Numbered from the stretch's first letter, positions 31,845 to 41,298 are shown. The stretch is 64,000 nt of DNA from Tumebacillus lacus (GCF_026410385.1 NZ_JAPMLT010000013.1:1-64000); one strand, 5' to 3'. Notes: a model not told the origin generated them from the sequence alone. Numbers and translations are program-made.

Positions 31845-32252
31845 TTGTGGTATGACGTCGACCCGAGGTCGAGCGTGCCGATCTATCAGCAGTTGGTGCA
31901 AAACGCAAAGGGTGCGGTGGCCAAGGGCGTGTTGATGCCGGGGGATAAGTTGCCTTCGGTGCGGGAGTTGGCCGCCCTGATCACGATCAATCACAACACG
32001 ATCGCCAAAGCGTATCAGGAACTCGAGCGCGAAGGCGTGATCGAGACTCTGCGCGGGCGCGGCACATTTGTCGCAGCCCGGCCGGAGTCGGAGGCGATCT
32101 GGAAGGGAGAGGAGCGGAGGAAGATGATCCGGGAGATGATGAACCAGATTCTCGTCGAGGCGTTTTATATGAAGATGGAGGAAGATGAGCTGGTCGAGCT
32201 GCTGGAAGAGACGGTGCGCGACTGGTATCAGGAGAGGAGGGATGGGAAGTGA
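31845..32252 (+). CDS. GntR-family repressor, YtrA subfamily
   Basis: This 135-aa regulator has a winged helix-turn-helix at the N-terminus (S-V-P-I-Y-Q-Q-L-V, P-G-D-K-L-P-S-V-R-E-L-A, N-H-N-T-I-A-K-A-Y-Q-E-L-E, then G-R-G-T-F-V). Only a short helical C-terminal region of about 60 residues follows, which defines the YtrA subfamily. Members repress adjacent ABC transporter operons and often respond to cell-wall-active antibiotics. TTG start after AGGGGGAGCG. The gene overlaps the ABC ATPase (GTGA), and the operator upstream fits autoregulation. The DNA-binding half is unambiguous; the inducer is unknown. Confidence 0.9.
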   Translation: MWYDVDPRSSVPIYQQLVQNAKGAVAKGVLMPGDKLPSVRELAALITINHNTIAKAYQELEREGVIETLRGRGTFVAARPESEAIWKGEERRKMIREMMNQILVEAFYMKMEEDELVELLEETVRDWYQERRDGK

Positions 32253-33322
32253 GTCGAGGGAGTCAGGATGGAGAGGGACTGGCAGAATCGGTGAAAAGAC
32301 AAAGCAGTGGGGGTCCGAATCGGCAGTGCGATGAGAGTACGAGCGGGCGGAGCAGGGCCTTGCATGCGGCCGGTTTGGATGGCGTGGCTGATCGTGTTGG
32401 GCTCGCGATTGAAACGTTTGGATTGCGCAAGGAGTTCGACGGGGATGTGGCAGTCGACAGCGTGAGCCTTTCGGTGCCGGAGGGGAGTATCTTTGGGCTG
32501 ATGGGGCCGAATGGGGCGGGGAAAAGCACGTTGATCGGTATGCTGCTCGGGATGTTGCAGCCGACGGCGGGCAGCGGGGCGATCCTGGGGCGGTCGATCA
32601 CCGATCCGAGCGGTGCCGTGCGAGCGCAGGTCGGGTATGTGACGGACGCGCAGCATCTCTATCCGTATTACCGCATCGCGCAGGTGTTGGAACTCTGCTC
32701 ACGTGTCTATCCGCATTGGGATGCCAAGCGGTGTGCCGCTCTCATGAAGGCGTTCGGACTGCCGCAGCAAAAATGGGTCTGGTCGCTGTCCAAAGGGATG
32801 CGCACGCAGTTGGCGCTGGTGATCGCGCTGTCGGTCAAGCCTCGAGTCCTGATTCTCGATGAACCGACTTCCGGGCTCGACCCGGTGATGAAGCAAGCGT
32901 TCAAGCAGTTGATCTTGGAGGAGGCTGCGACCGGCGACACGACCGTCTTTTTCTCGACCCACCATCTGCACGATCTGGAACGGATGGCCGATCACGTCGC
33001 GGTGATGATGGAGGGACGCGTTCTCTTTTCCAAAGGGCTCGACGAAGTGAAGGAAAATGCGCGGAAGATCCAAGCCGTATTTCCAGACGGACTGCCGGAG
33101 GAGATCAGGACGATGCGGGAGGTCTTGAAGGTAGAAGGGCAAGGGCGCGTGTATGCGATCACCGTCAGCGATCATTTCCACGAGGTGTTTGCGCGGGTGA
33201 AAGCGATGCAGCCGATCTATATCGAATCGGTCGACCTCGGCCTCGAAGAACTGTTCATCCACACGGTGGGAAAGGAGGGCTACTCCCTTGAACTCTTTGC
33301 AGAATCTGTTTCCGCTCAATAG
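32249..33322 (+). CDS. ABC transporter ATPase of the YtrA-type operon, with N-terminal extension
   Basis: This 357-aa ABC ATPase has Walker A G-P-N-G-A-G-K-S-T near residue 86, the signature L-S-K-G-M-R-T-Q-L near 177, and Walker B V-L-I-L-D-E-P-T-S-G-L-D-P. The ABC domain begins only near residue 52; the first 50 residues are a polar, Ser/Arg/Gly-rich extension with no fold I can see. The GTG start is supported by GGAGAGGAGGGATGGG and by coupling to the GntR stop. An internal TTG or GTG closer to the domain cannot be excluded. It works with the permease that overlaps its 3-prime end. Confidence 0.88.
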   Translation: MSRGSQDGEGLAESVKRQSSGGPNRQCDESTSGRSRALHAAGLDGVADRVGLAIETFGLRKEFDGDVAVDSVSLSVPEGSIFGLMGPNGAGKSTLIGMLLGMLQPTAGSGAILGRSITDPSGAVRAQVGYVTDAQHLYPYYRIAQVLELCSRVYPHWDAKRCAALMKAFGLPQQKWVWSLSKGMRTQLALVIALSVKPRVLILDEPTSGLDPVMKQAFKQLILEEAATGDTTVFFSTHHLHDLERMADHVAVMMEGRVLFSKGLDEVKENARKIQAVFPDGLPEEIRTMREVLKVEGQGRVYAITVSDHFHEVFARVKAMQPIYIESVDLGLEELFIHTVGKEGYSLELFAESVSAQ

Positions 33323-34319
33323 GGCGTTGCTGTGGAAGGAATGGATGCCGTTTCGCGGCTGGTACGTCGCTGCGTTTGTCTTGTGGTCGCTGTCGGTGAT
33401 CCTGTACCCGCTGGGGCTGTCGATCTATCATTTGTTCATATGGTGGGGAGATAGGTCGATCGTCTATTACTGGTCACAGGATCTCGCGCAGATGATGGAA
33501 CATAATGAGGGCTCCTCCGTCGTCCTCGTCGGGATGCTCCTCACCGTCGTGCTCGGAGTGCTTCCGCTGGCTTCGGAGCGGTCGCCGAACACGATGCCGT
33601 TCCTCACCGCGATGCCCGTCTCCAGACGCGAGGTGCTGGCGGCGAAGTATCTGGTCAATGCGGCATTTTTGGTCGGATCGATGACGGTGATGTTTCTGAT
33701 GATGGTGGCGTATTTGCTGGTGTTCCCGGATGTGCAGTATCAGGCATGGAAGATCTTGCCGTTCTTTGTTTTGACGACGAGTGTGTTTCTGCTGATGTAC
33801 ACGATCACGTTTTTCCTCGCCACAGTCGCGGGCAATCTGCTGTCAGCGATTCTATTGGCGGTGACAGCTCTATACGCACCGTGGGTGTGGTTTTACAATT
33901 CCGGGATGTCTCATGACATCTTCAATGGCTGGTGGACCGACTATGCGGTGCAGGCAGTGATCTTGCCGTGTTACAACGGGTTTGGCTGTGAATCGTATAC
34001 GGCGGTTCATGCGCCTTATCTCAGTTCGCTCGGGTTGCTGGCGGTGACGATCGCTCTCTATGTGTGGTCGGTCCGCCTGTTCGAGCAAAATCAGATGGAG
34101 CACAACGGCCGTCTGCTGATGTTCACGAGCCTGACTAGGTGGTTGCTGCGCTTCGCTCCGGTGTTGATCGGGCTGGCGGCGGGCGTCGGCATCGCGGGAG
34201 ACAGCCATTCGTTCCTTTTGGGGGTCCTGTCGTTCGTCGGCATCATGGTGGGGGTCTATGCCGGGATCGGCGGATTGCAACGCTTTTTGCGGCGTGCGGG
34301 CATACGAGTGAAATCATGA
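33288..34319 (+). CDS. ABC-2-type permease of the YtrA-type operon
   Basis: This 343-aa membrane protein has about six main TM segments: near 25-48, 75-95 (V-V-L-V-G-M-L-L-T-V-V-L-G-V-L-P-L-A-S-E), 123-145, 158-180, then two or three near the C-terminus. The P-V-S-R-R-E-V-L-A-A-K-Y loop near 116 is the usual ABC-2 coupling helix. The TTG start lies 35 bp inside the ATPase gene. It forms the membrane part of a putative efflux pump, probably for a cell-envelope-active compound, as in other YtrA-controlled operons. Confidence 0.85.
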   Translation: MNSLQNLFPLNRALLWKEWMPFRGWYVAAFVLWSLSVILYPLGLSIYHLFIWWGDRSIVYYWSQDLAQMMEHNEGSSVVLVGMLLTVVLGVLPLASERSPNTMPFLTAMPVSRREVLAAKYLVNAAFLVGSMTVMFLMMVAYLLVFPDVQYQAWKILPFFVLTTSVFLLMYTITFFLATVAGNLLSAILLAVTALYAPWVWFYNSGMSHDIFNGWWTDYAVQAVILPCYNGFGCESYTAVHAPYLSSLGLLAVTIALYVWSVRLFEQNQMEHNGRLLMFTSLTRWLLRFAPVLIGLAAGVGIAGDSHSFLLGVLSFVGIMVGVYAGIGGLQRFLRRAGIRVKS

Positions 34320-34324
34320 CGGAA

Positions 34325-34352
34325 AAGGCCGCGATCTGCGGTCTTCTTTTTT
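34325..34352 (+). terminator. Terminator after the ABC permease gene
   Basis: GGCCGC and GCGGTC form a 6-bp stem around a GATCT loop, followed by TTCTTTTTTT. Confidence 0.7.
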
Positions 34353-34412
34353 TGGAAAGGGATTCCGTCGGCAAGCGCGAATACATGTTCCATCGAATTT
34401 GGGGGTGGGAGT

Positions 34413-35684
34413 ATGTCTTCTTTTCGTTTTTTGCATGCGGCCGATCTGCATCTGGACAGCCCGTTCCGGGGGTTGGCCGGGCAGTTGCCGGAGCGGATCG
34501 CGCGGGAGGTGCGGCGGTCGACGTTTGCGGCGTATGAGCGGCTGGTCGAACTGGCGATCTCGGAGCGCGTCGACTTTGTGATCGTGGCGGGGGATGTATA
34601 CGATCTGGCCGACCGGTCGCTGACGGCACAGGTCGCGTTTTTGCGCGGCTTGGAGAAGCTTGCGGAGCACGGCATCCGGGCGTATGTGTCGCACGGCAAC
34701 CACGACCCGCTGGACGGAGCGCAGGCGCGGTTGAAATGGCCGGAGACGGTGCACATCTTTTCCGGGGAAACGGTGGAGTCGGTTCCTTTTGTGCGGGAGG
34801 GTGTGGAACTGGCCCGCGTGTACGGGCGGAGTTATCCGACGGCGAAATTTAAAGAGCGGATCCACCGCGATTATGTGCGGGAGGTGGATGTGCCGTTTGC
34901 CATCGGGGTGCTGCACACCAACCTCGACGGCGACAGCGGGCACGAAGCGTATGCGCCGTCCTCGCGGGCGGAGCTGGCAGCGGGCGGAATGGACTACTGG
35001 GCGCTCGGTCATATACACAAGCGGGCTGTGATTCAAGAGCGGCCGCACATCGTCTATCCGGGCAACCTGCAAGGGCGCAGTCGTAAGGAGACCGGAGCGA
35101 AAGGCTGCTACCTCGTTGAAGTGTCGCAAGGCAAGGTGGACGGGTGTGTCTTTCACGAGTTGGCTCCGATCCGCTGGGAGAAGGTCGAGGTCGATCTGAC
35201 CGGCGTGACGGAGGAGGCGGACGCGCTGGAGCGGGCGGAGGAACAGATCTTGCTCGCACGGGAAAACGGTGGGCTGCGGCCGCTGCTCGTGGCTGTGGAA
35301 GTCACCGGCCACACGGAGTTGCACCGCAGCTTGAAGCGGGTCGAGGGCCGGGACGAATGGACACAAGCTCTGCAAGAGATCGCGGATGACCTGCGCCCGT
35401 GGGTGTGGATCGAGTCGGTCGAGGTGCGCACGCGGGAGGAGATCGACCGCGACGCATGGCGGGAGAGCGACCCGTTTCTCGGCGATTTTCTGCGACTCGT
35501 CGAGGAGATGCGGGAGAGCCCGGAGTTGCGCAGCGAGTTGGAAGAGCTGCTCGGCACGGTGTACAAGCACCCGAAATGGAAAAAGCATCTCGGGACTCCG
35601 GGGGATGAGCGGCTGACGGAACTGCTCGAAGAGGCGGAAGATCTGGTGCTGGCACTGTTTGCAGAGAGGAGGGACGCGCTGTGA
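34413..35684 (+). CDS. yhaO: Mre11/SbcD-like DNA repair exonuclease (YhaO type)
   Basis: This 423-aa calcineurin-like phosphoesterase has all metal motifs in order: D-L-H-L-D near residue 11, G-D-V-Y-D near 59, G-N-H-D near 97, the His in L-H-T-N near 165, and G-H-I-H near 196. A C-terminal helical region follows. The family includes SbcD/Mre11; linkage to a large Rad50-like ATPase by a GTGA overlap marks it as the YhaO-YhaN pair of Bacillales. It acts on DNA in the cytoplasm, probably nuclease processing of damaged ends. GGGGTGGGAG is the RBS. Confidence 0.9.
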   Translation: MSSFRFLHAADLHLDSPFRGLAGQLPERIAREVRRSTFAAYERLVELAISERVDFVIVAGDVYDLADRSLTAQVAFLRGLEKLAEHGIRAYVSHGNHDPLDGAQARLKWPETVHIFSGETVESVPFVREGVELARVYGRSYPTAKFKERIHRDYVREVDVPFAIGVLHTNLDGDSGHEAYAPSSRAELAAGGMDYWALGHIHKRAVIQERPHIVYPGNLQGRSRKETGAKGCYLVEVSQGKVDGCVFHELAPIRWEKVEVDLTGVTEEADALERAEEQILLARENGGLRPLLVAVEVTGHTELHRSLKRVEGRDEWTQALQEIADDLRPWVWIESVEVRTREEIDRDAWRESDPFLGDFLRLVEEMRESPELRSELEELLGTVYKHPKWKKHLGTPGDERLTELLEEAEDLVLALFAERRDAL

Positions 35685-38600
35685 GGATCGAGCGGGTGCA
35701 GGTGTACGGATTTGGCGAATGGCAGGATGTCGAGTGGCAGTTTGAGCCAGGACTGAACGTGATCTTGGGTCGCAATGAAGCGGGCAAGACGACGGTGATG
35801 GCGTTTGTGCGGGCGGTGCTGTTCGGATTTGAGCGGCGGTCTGCGCAGGCGTTGCATCTGCGCTATGAGCCGCGCGGCGGCGGAGGCTACGGCGGAGCGG
35901 TGACGCTCGTCGATGCGGCCGGGGCGCGGTATCGCATCGAGCGCACGGGGACGTCGCGGTCGGCGGGCGATGTGCGCGTATATCTGCCGGACGGGACGAC
36001 GGGCGGCGAAGAGCAGGTGCACCTGTTGCTCGGCAAGATGAACGACAAGGTGTTTAAAAATATCTTCGCTTTCGGCCTGACCGAACTGCAACAACTGGAG
36101 ACCCTGCAGACGGAAGAGGTGAACGGATTTCTCTACCGGGCCGGGACGGGATCGGGATTGTCCATTTTGCAGGTGCAGAAAAAGCTCGAAGGGCTGGAGG
36201 AGTCGTATTTCAAAAAAGGCGGCAAGAGCAAGCAGTTAAAATTGCTCACCACCGGCAAAAGTCTCGAACGCGAGCAAGACACGATCCTTGACTTGCAGCG
36301 GGAAAACGAGACGTACAACCGCTGCGTCCGCGACCTGCAGGCGGTGGAGGGTCGAATCGACGAGCAGACCCGGCTCGTCGAAGCGGGCGAGGAGCGGGTG
36401 AAGCGGCAGGACGTCCTTCTCCAGCAGGAGGAGACCTACGAGGCATGGAGGGAACAGGAGCGGCGGTTGCAGGCGTTGCCTGTGATCGCGGAGTTTCCGC
36501 AGGACGGTGTGGCGCGGCTGGAGCAGTTGCTGGAGCGGCGTCGCGAGGTGGAAGCGGAGATCGAAGGGCTGACGGCGAGGGAGCGGAAGGAGTCGGCGGT
36601 GCTCGACGGGCTGGTCGTGCGCGAAGACGTGCTGGCGGCACAGGAGCAGATCCTGCGGCTGCGGGATCAGGTGCCGCTGGTGCGGGACCGGGTGCAGTCG
36701 CTGCGGGAACAGAGCGTGCGGATCGAGGCGTTGGACGGAGCGTTGGCCCAATTTCGGCGGGTGACCGGACTGGATTGGGAGGAGGAGCGGATCGCCGCGT
36801 TCGATTTCTCCTTTGCGCACAAGCAGGCGCTGCAAGAGCAGGCGGAGCAAGAGCGCTCCTTGCGTGAAGCGGGCAACGGATGGGCGTTGCGCGAACGGGA
36901 GCTGCGGGAAAAAGCGGAGGACCTGCAAAAGCGGGAAGGCGAACTGCTGGAGCGGCAGGAGGCGTTGCCCAAAGTCATGTCCGACGAGGAGCGGGTACAG
37001 GCGGAGGACGCGCTGAACTGGCTCCGGGAGCAGTTGCCGCGGGCGGAGTCGCTGCGACAAAGTCAGGAGCATCTGGCGGAGCAGATCTCCCGGGATGAGG
37101 AACTGCTCGGCGGGACAGGGCGTACGGCGGCGAAATCAACGTTTCGAATGGGGCAGTCCGGGCGGTCGGATGCGAAACCATCGTTTGCGATGGAAAAATG
37201 GGTGCTGGCCGCGTTGGCTGTTTTGTTGCCGCTGATCCTGCTGGTGCTGGGGTCTTTGCTGCCGGCTCTGATCGTCTTTCTCGTGCTCGGTGCGCTGGCG
37301 GCTTTGAAATGGCGGACCCCTGCGCCTGGAAAAGCGTCGTCAGGGGACAGAGCCAGCATGCTGCGCGAGACGCTCGCGGGCAACCGCGCTCACTTCGAAC
37401 GCCTGCGCCGTGAACAAGATGACCTGCAAGCGCAGGCCGCACGCCTGCTCGCACCGCACGGGCTCGCGTTCGTCCGAGAGAGTCTGCGCACACTCGAAGA
37501 GCGTCTGCGCCGCGATGACGAGCGGCGGCAAGATCGCCAGCGATGGGAAGAGCAATGGCGAGACTTGATCCGCGACCAAGACGTGCAGGACCTCGCCGTC
37601 GCACGGCTGAACCGCGACAAGGACGCGCACCGGCGAGAACGGGATGCGTGGCAAGCGAGCTGGACTTCGTGGCTGTCGGAGCGAGGGTTGCCCACCGAGT
37701 GGACACCTTCTCTGACTGAGCAGACGTTGCCGGAGATCGAAAAAGCGCGGGATGCGGTGCGCCAAAAGCGGGAAGGAGCCAAATTGGCCGCCGGATGGCG
37801 CGATTTTGTGGACAACCTCGAACGGGAAGCGCGCACGCTCGCCGAACGGCTTGGGGATAAAGCGGCGTTCTCCACAGATCTGTCCGCCATTATCCACAAA
37901 CTCAGCAGTTGTCTACAGGACGAGGAACGGAAAGCGTCGCAAAGGGCTCATCTGACCGACAAGTTATCCACAGTTCGCGACGCGTTGCAGGAAAAACAGA
38001 ACCTGTTGCGTGCGCACCTCGACGCGCAGGCACAGTTGTTCCGCTCAGCGGATGCAGCCGACGAAGAGACGTTTCGCCGCCGGGCTGCTCAGTTTGCCGA
38101 GCGCACACGCCGGCTCGACGAGCGGGACCGGCTCCACGCGATCCTGCTCCGTTCGGCGGGCGGTGAGGCGGCATGGGTGAAATTCTGCGCCGAGATGGAA
38201 GCGGCCGACGCCGATCAGCGGCGGGAAGCTTTGACTGCGGAAAAGGTGCGGCTCGCGGAGCTTCGAGCCGTGTTGCAGGGATTGCAAGAGGAGAAAGGCA
38301 GCCTCAAGCAAAAATTGAGCTCCCTCGAAACGAGTGAACGACTCTCCGAGGCCCGGCAGAACCACCGTCAATTGACCGCGAGGCTGGAGCGGGAGGCGGA
38401 CGAATGGTCGGTCTACGCGGTGGCCCGGCACCTGCTCCAGCGGACGATGGGCATCTACGAAAGAGAAAAGCAACCCGCCGTGATCAAGCGGGCGGCCGAC
38501 TATTTCCGCCGCCTGACGGAAGGCCGCTACACCGGCGTCTACGTCCCGCTCGGCGACAAGCGGATCGAAGTCGAGCGGCAGGACGGGCACCGCTTCGAAC

Positions 38601-38899
38601 CGGCGTATCTCAGCCGGGGCACGGTGGAACAGCTCTACCTCGCGATGCGATTCGCCCTCGTCCACGAGTACCGGCAGAGCGTCGCCCTGCCGCTCGTGCT
38701 CGACGACATCTTTGTCAACTTTGACCCGGAGCGCACCAAGGCGGCTCTGCGCACCTTGGTCGAGATCGCCGGGGAGCAGCAGATTCTCTTTTTCACCTGC
38801 CATCCGCATATATCCGGCTGCCTGCGGGAGATGCGGGCGGAGCATCATCTTTTGTCGTTCGAGTCTTCCGAGCATGCCAAAACCCCCTACTCTGTATAG
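35681..38899 (+). CDS. yhaN: Rad50/SMC-like ATPase with central membrane hairpin (YhaN type)
   Basis: This 1072-aa protein has Walker A G-R-N-E-A-G-K-T-T near residue 29 and long coiled coils at about 165-490 and 560-930. A hydrophobic hairpin lies near 504-547 (K-W-V-L-A-A-L-A-V-L-L-P-L-I-L-L), with the signature S-R-G-T-V-E-Q-L near 985 and Walker B P-L-V-L-D-D-I-F-V-N-F-D near 1005. Rad50/SbcC relatives have a zinc hook where this has membrane helices; that swap defines YhaN and suggests a membrane-attached repair complex with YhaO. GTG start, coupled to yhaO. The stop codon lies inside the terminator loop. Base composition drifts from G-rich to C-rich within the gene near 37.3 kb. Confidence 0.9.
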   Translation: MRIERVQVYGFGEWQDVEWQFEPGLNVILGRNEAGKTTVMAFVRAVLFGFERRSAQALHLRYEPRGGGGYGGAVTLVDAAGARYRIERTGTSRSAGDVRVYLPDGTTGGEEQVHLLLGKMNDKVFKNIFAFGLTELQQLETLQTEEVNGFLYRAGTGSGLSILQVQKKLEGLEESYFKKGGKSKQLKLLTTGKSLEREQDTILDLQRENETYNRCVRDLQAVEGRIDEQTRLVEAGEERVKRQDVLLQQEETYEAWREQERRLQALPVIAEFPQDGVARLEQLLERRREVEAEIEGLTARERKESAVLDGLVVREDVLAAQEQILRLRDQVPLVRDRVQSLREQSVRIEALDGALAQFRRVTGLDWEEERIAAFDFSFAHKQALQEQAEQERSLREAGNGWALRERELREKAEDLQKREGELLERQEALPKVMSDEERVQAEDALNWLREQLPRAESLRQSQEHLAEQISRDEELLGGTGRTAAKSTFRMGQSGRSDAKPSFAMEKWVLAALAVLLPLILLVLGSLLPALIVFLVLGALAALKWRTPAPGKASSGDRASMLRETLAGNRAHFERLRREQDDLQAQAARLLAPHGLAFVRESLRTLEERLRRDDERRQDRQRWEEQWRDLIRDQDVQDLAVARLNRDKDAHRRERDAWQASWTSWLSERGLPTEWTPSLTEQTLPEIEKARDAVRQKREGAKLAAGWRDFVDNLEREARTLAERLGDKAAFSTDLSAIIHKLSSCLQDEERKASQRAHLTDKLSTVRDALQEKQNLLRAHLDAQAQLFRSADAADEETFRRRAAQFAERTRRLDERDRLHAILLRSAGGEAAWVKFCAEMEAADADQRREALTAEKVRLAELRAVLQGLQEEKGSLKQKLSSLETSERLSEARQNHRQLTARLEREADEWSVYAVARHLLQRTMGIYEREKQPAVIKRAADYFRRLTEGRYTGVYVPLGDKRIEVERQDGHRFEPAYLSRGTVEQLYLAMRFALVHEYRQSVALPLVLDDIFVNFDPERTKAALRTLVEIAGEQQILFFTCHPHISGCLREMRAEHHLLSFESSEHAKTPYSV

Positions 38900-38916
38900 A
38901 GCAGGGGGTATTTTTT
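38882..38916. terminator. Terminator shared by yhaN and the convergent SDR gene
   Basis: CCCCCT-A-CTCT pairs with AGAG-C-AGGGGG (38883-38908), followed by TATTTTTT. The yhaN stop TAG is within the loop. Confidence 0.85.
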
Positions 38917-39670
38917 AGCCTTTAAACGCAGCCAGGCCGTCATCGACCATCACGACGCTGCCGTTGATCCCGTCCGCATCGGAAGAGGCGAGGAAGGCGA
39001 CGACGTTGGCGACCTGCTCCGGCTCCAGCAGGTGGCGGCGCATGTGGTGACGCTTCATGTTCTCCTCCAGACCCATGTCTTTGTACCCTTGGATGATCGG
39101 CGTGTTGACGCCGCCCGGTGCCACCGCGACGACGCGGATGCCGTACGGAGCCAGTTCCAGCGCGGCCGACTGAGTCATCATCTTCACCGCGCCCTTGGCG
39201 GCGTGGTAGGAAAATACGCCCGGGCTCGCCAGATAGCTGTAGACGGATGCGGTATTGATGATCGTGCCTTTGATCTGCAGGTCCCGCATCTTGCGTCCCG
39301 CTGCGAGGATGCCGTAGTAGACGCCGTGCTGGTTGACCTGGACGACGCACTCGTAGTCTTTTGGTTCATGATCGAGCAACGGCGCGAAATGGCCGATCCC
39401 CGCGTTGTTAAACATCACGTCCAGCCGCCCGTACGTGTCGACCGCGACGTTGACCGCCGTCTCCACCTGAGCAAAATCGGATACATCGGTGCGGACAAAT
39501 GTCGCCTCGCCGCCTGCCGCCTCAATCAAATTCACCGTCTCGCGCCCGGTGTCTTCGTTGTACTCGGCGATGACCACCCGCGCCCCTTCACGGGCAAATT
39601 TCAAAGCGGTTGCCCGTCCGATACCGCTGCCGCCGCCGGTGATGACCGCGACCGTTCCTTGCAAATTCAT
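38915..39670 (-). CDS. SDR oxidoreductase (glucose 1-dehydrogenase-like)
   Basis: This 251-aa classical SDR has T-G-G-G-S-G-I-G-R-A near residue 11, N-N-A-G-I-G near 89, and Y-H-A-A-K near 155. It ends with the G-x-N-G-S-V-V-M-V-D-D-G-L motif of glucose 1-dehydrogenase and 3-alpha-hydroxysteroid dehydrogenase-like SDRs. It is a single gene, convergent with yhaN and divergent from the flavoprotein gene at 39924. The substrate is unknown and the glucose dehydrogenase label reflects only general similarity. Confidence 0.85.
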   Translation of the reverse strand: MNLQGTVAVITGGGSGIGRATALKFAREGARVVIAEYNEDTGRETVNLIEAAGGEATFVRTDVSDFAQVETAVNVAVDTYGRLDVMFNNAGIGHFAPLLDHEPKDYECVVQVNQHGVYYGILAAGRKMRDLQIKGTIINTASVYSYLASPGVFSYHAAKGAVKMMTQSAALELAPYGIRVVAVAPGGVNTPIIQGYKDMGLEENMKRHHMRRHLLEPEQVANVVAFLASSDADGINGSVVMVDDGLAAFKG

Positions 39671-39923
39671 CGAGATCCCTCGCTTTCTCAGTCGAATAAA
39701 CTGTCAATTCCAGTATCTGCTTCATAAGGTGAGTCAGTCAATACTCATTCTTTAAAATGGTATAAGTACAATGTAACAAAATGTCTTCTTTTGTCGTAAA
39801 AAAATTTAATGAATATTGCGTTTTTAGGTTTATTTTCCTATTCTTATCCGTTATAATACGGGAAAGGCGTCTCGGGGAGGCCTTTTGGGGTAGGGCAGAT
39901 TTCCTACTAGGAGGAGACTGCTG
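39671..39923. promoter_or_regulatory. Divergent intergenic region with a TATAAT -10
   Basis: TATAAT at 39852-39857 (+) is a good -10 for the flavoprotein gene, but no clear -35 lies 17 bp upstream. A hairpin with AAAGG/CCTTT arms in the 39863-39886 leader precedes the AGGAGGAG RBS. The left part is AT-rich, and I see no conserved riboswitch in it. Confidence 0.4.
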
Positions 39924-41177
39924 ATGATGATGAACAACAAAATGTTTGATGCGATTGTGGTGGGCGCTCGTTGCGCCGGGTCGAACACGGCGACCCGTTT
40001 GGCTCAGGCCGGTTTTGAAGTGTTGCTGGTCGACCGCTCGTTTTTCCCGAGCGACGTGATCTCCACTCACACGATTTTCAACAATACGGTGCATTGCCTG
40101 CGTGAGATCGGCGTGCTGGACAAATTGCTGGAGACCGACACTCCGGCGATGACGCACTGCCGTTTGCAGCATGACGATGTGGTCATCGAGGGCGTCATGC
40201 CCTCCTATCAGGGCGAGAGCAACAGCTACTGCTTCCGCCGCACCCATTTTGACAAGATCCTGCTCGACCATGCGATCAGCCATGACAACGTCACGGCGGT
40301 CGAAGGATTCCGCGTCACCGAGCTGATCCGCGAAGGCGACAAGATCGTCGGCATCCGCGGACGCGACCGCGAAAACAACGTCAGCGAGTATTACGGCAAG
40401 ATCGTGATCGGCGCGGACGGCCGCACCTCGACGATTCGTCGCGAGGCGGGCGCGGTGCAGAAGACGGCGACCCCGACCGAGTGGGCGACTTACTACGGCT
40501 ACTTCGAAGGCGTGCACAACTTCGACCACATCCAGTTTGAGATCTCCACCAACAGCGAGTACCGCGCCTACGTCTTCCCGACATCCGACAAGCAACACGT
40601 CATCGTCGCGAACGTGCCGCTGAAAGACACGCGTTGGATGAACGGCTTCAAGACCGAGCCGGAGCAGGCGATCCGCGAACTGTACGCCGAGTATTTCCCG
40701 CGTCAGGCGGAGCGCATCGCCGACAGCGTGCTGGTCGAACCGATGAAGGGCATCATCGCCTATGACAACTACTGGTACGAAGGCATGGGAGACGGGTTTG
40801 CGTTGGTCGGCGACGCTGTCTGCTTCAAAGACCCGGGCCTTGGCCAAGGCATGCACGACGCCGTCTTCGGCGCGAAGATCCTCGCCGAAGTCCTGATCAA
40901 ACACCGCGACCGCGGCTGGGACAAGTCCTGGAGCGAGATGGCAGCCGAGTATCAGTCGACCCTCGAGGACGAATTTATGGCGCGCTACGAGGTGGCCTGC
41001 AGCCTGACCAAGGTGACCAGCCACACGCCGGAAGAGCTGGAGATGTACCGTCAGATCAAAGGCGATGAGGTGGCCAAGGAAAAGTACCTCGGCTTCTACA
41101 ACTACACCGCCGATCACAACGACCTGACGCTGGCTTTGACCCGAGAGAACAATCAAGAGCACCAAGCTGTTTCCTAG
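39924..41177 (+). CDS. FAD-dependent oxidoreductase, geranylgeranyl-reductase/monooxygenase-like
   Basis: This 417-aa flavoprotein begins with V-V-G-A-R-C-A-G-S-N-T-A near residue 12, the G-x-R-x-A-G-x form seen in the FixC/geranylgeranyl reductase and PHBH-like groups. G-A-D-G-R-T-S near 167 (the DG motif) and V-G-D-A-V-C-F-K-D-P near 294 (second FAD motif) follow. These classify it as a group A monooxygenase or reductase rather than CrtI-like. Three ATGs open the gene, and AGGAGGAG precedes them. It is a single gene with its own terminator. It is about 15 kb from the PKS-like cluster, so there is no evidence for joint action. Confidence 0.85.
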   Translation: MMMNNKMFDAIVVGARCAGSNTATRLAQAGFEVLLVDRSFFPSDVISTHTIFNNTVHCLREIGVLDKLLETDTPAMTHCRLQHDDVVIEGVMPSYQGESNSYCFRRTHFDKILLDHAISHDNVTAVEGFRVTELIREGDKIVGIRGRDRENNVSEYYGKIVIGADGRTSTIRREAGAVQKTATPTEWATYYGYFEGVHNFDHIQFEISTNSEYRAYVFPTSDKQHVIVANVPLKDTRWMNGFKTEPEQAIRELYAEYFPRQAERIADSVLVEPMKGIIAYDNYWYEGMGDGFALVGDAVCFKDPGLGQGMHDAVFGAKILAEVLIKHRDRGWDKSWSEMAAEYQSTLEDEFMARYEVACSLTKVTSHTPEELEMYRQIKGDEVAKEKYLGFYNYTADHNDLTLALTRENNQEHQAVS

Positions 41178-41200
41178 AACGGTATGAGAATGCTATCCTG

Positions 41201-41232
41201 ACGGCAGAGTCCTCGCGGCTCTGCCGTTTTTT
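41201..41232 (+). terminator. Terminator after the flavoprotein gene
   Basis: A perfect 9-bp stem (ACGGCAGAG at 41201-41209, CTCTGCCGT at 41219-41227) is followed by TTTTT. Confidence 0.9.
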
Positions 41233-41298
41233 GTGCAGGAAGTGGCAGGAGCTTTGTAGAACAGATACAGGTACGAGGGAGAGGATAGGAGGTTTCCC

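Noticed and set aside
39863-39886. Hairpin in the leader of the flavoprotein gene, considered as a riboswitch or attenuator
   Set aside because: Short stem, poor T run, and no conserved riboswitch core.
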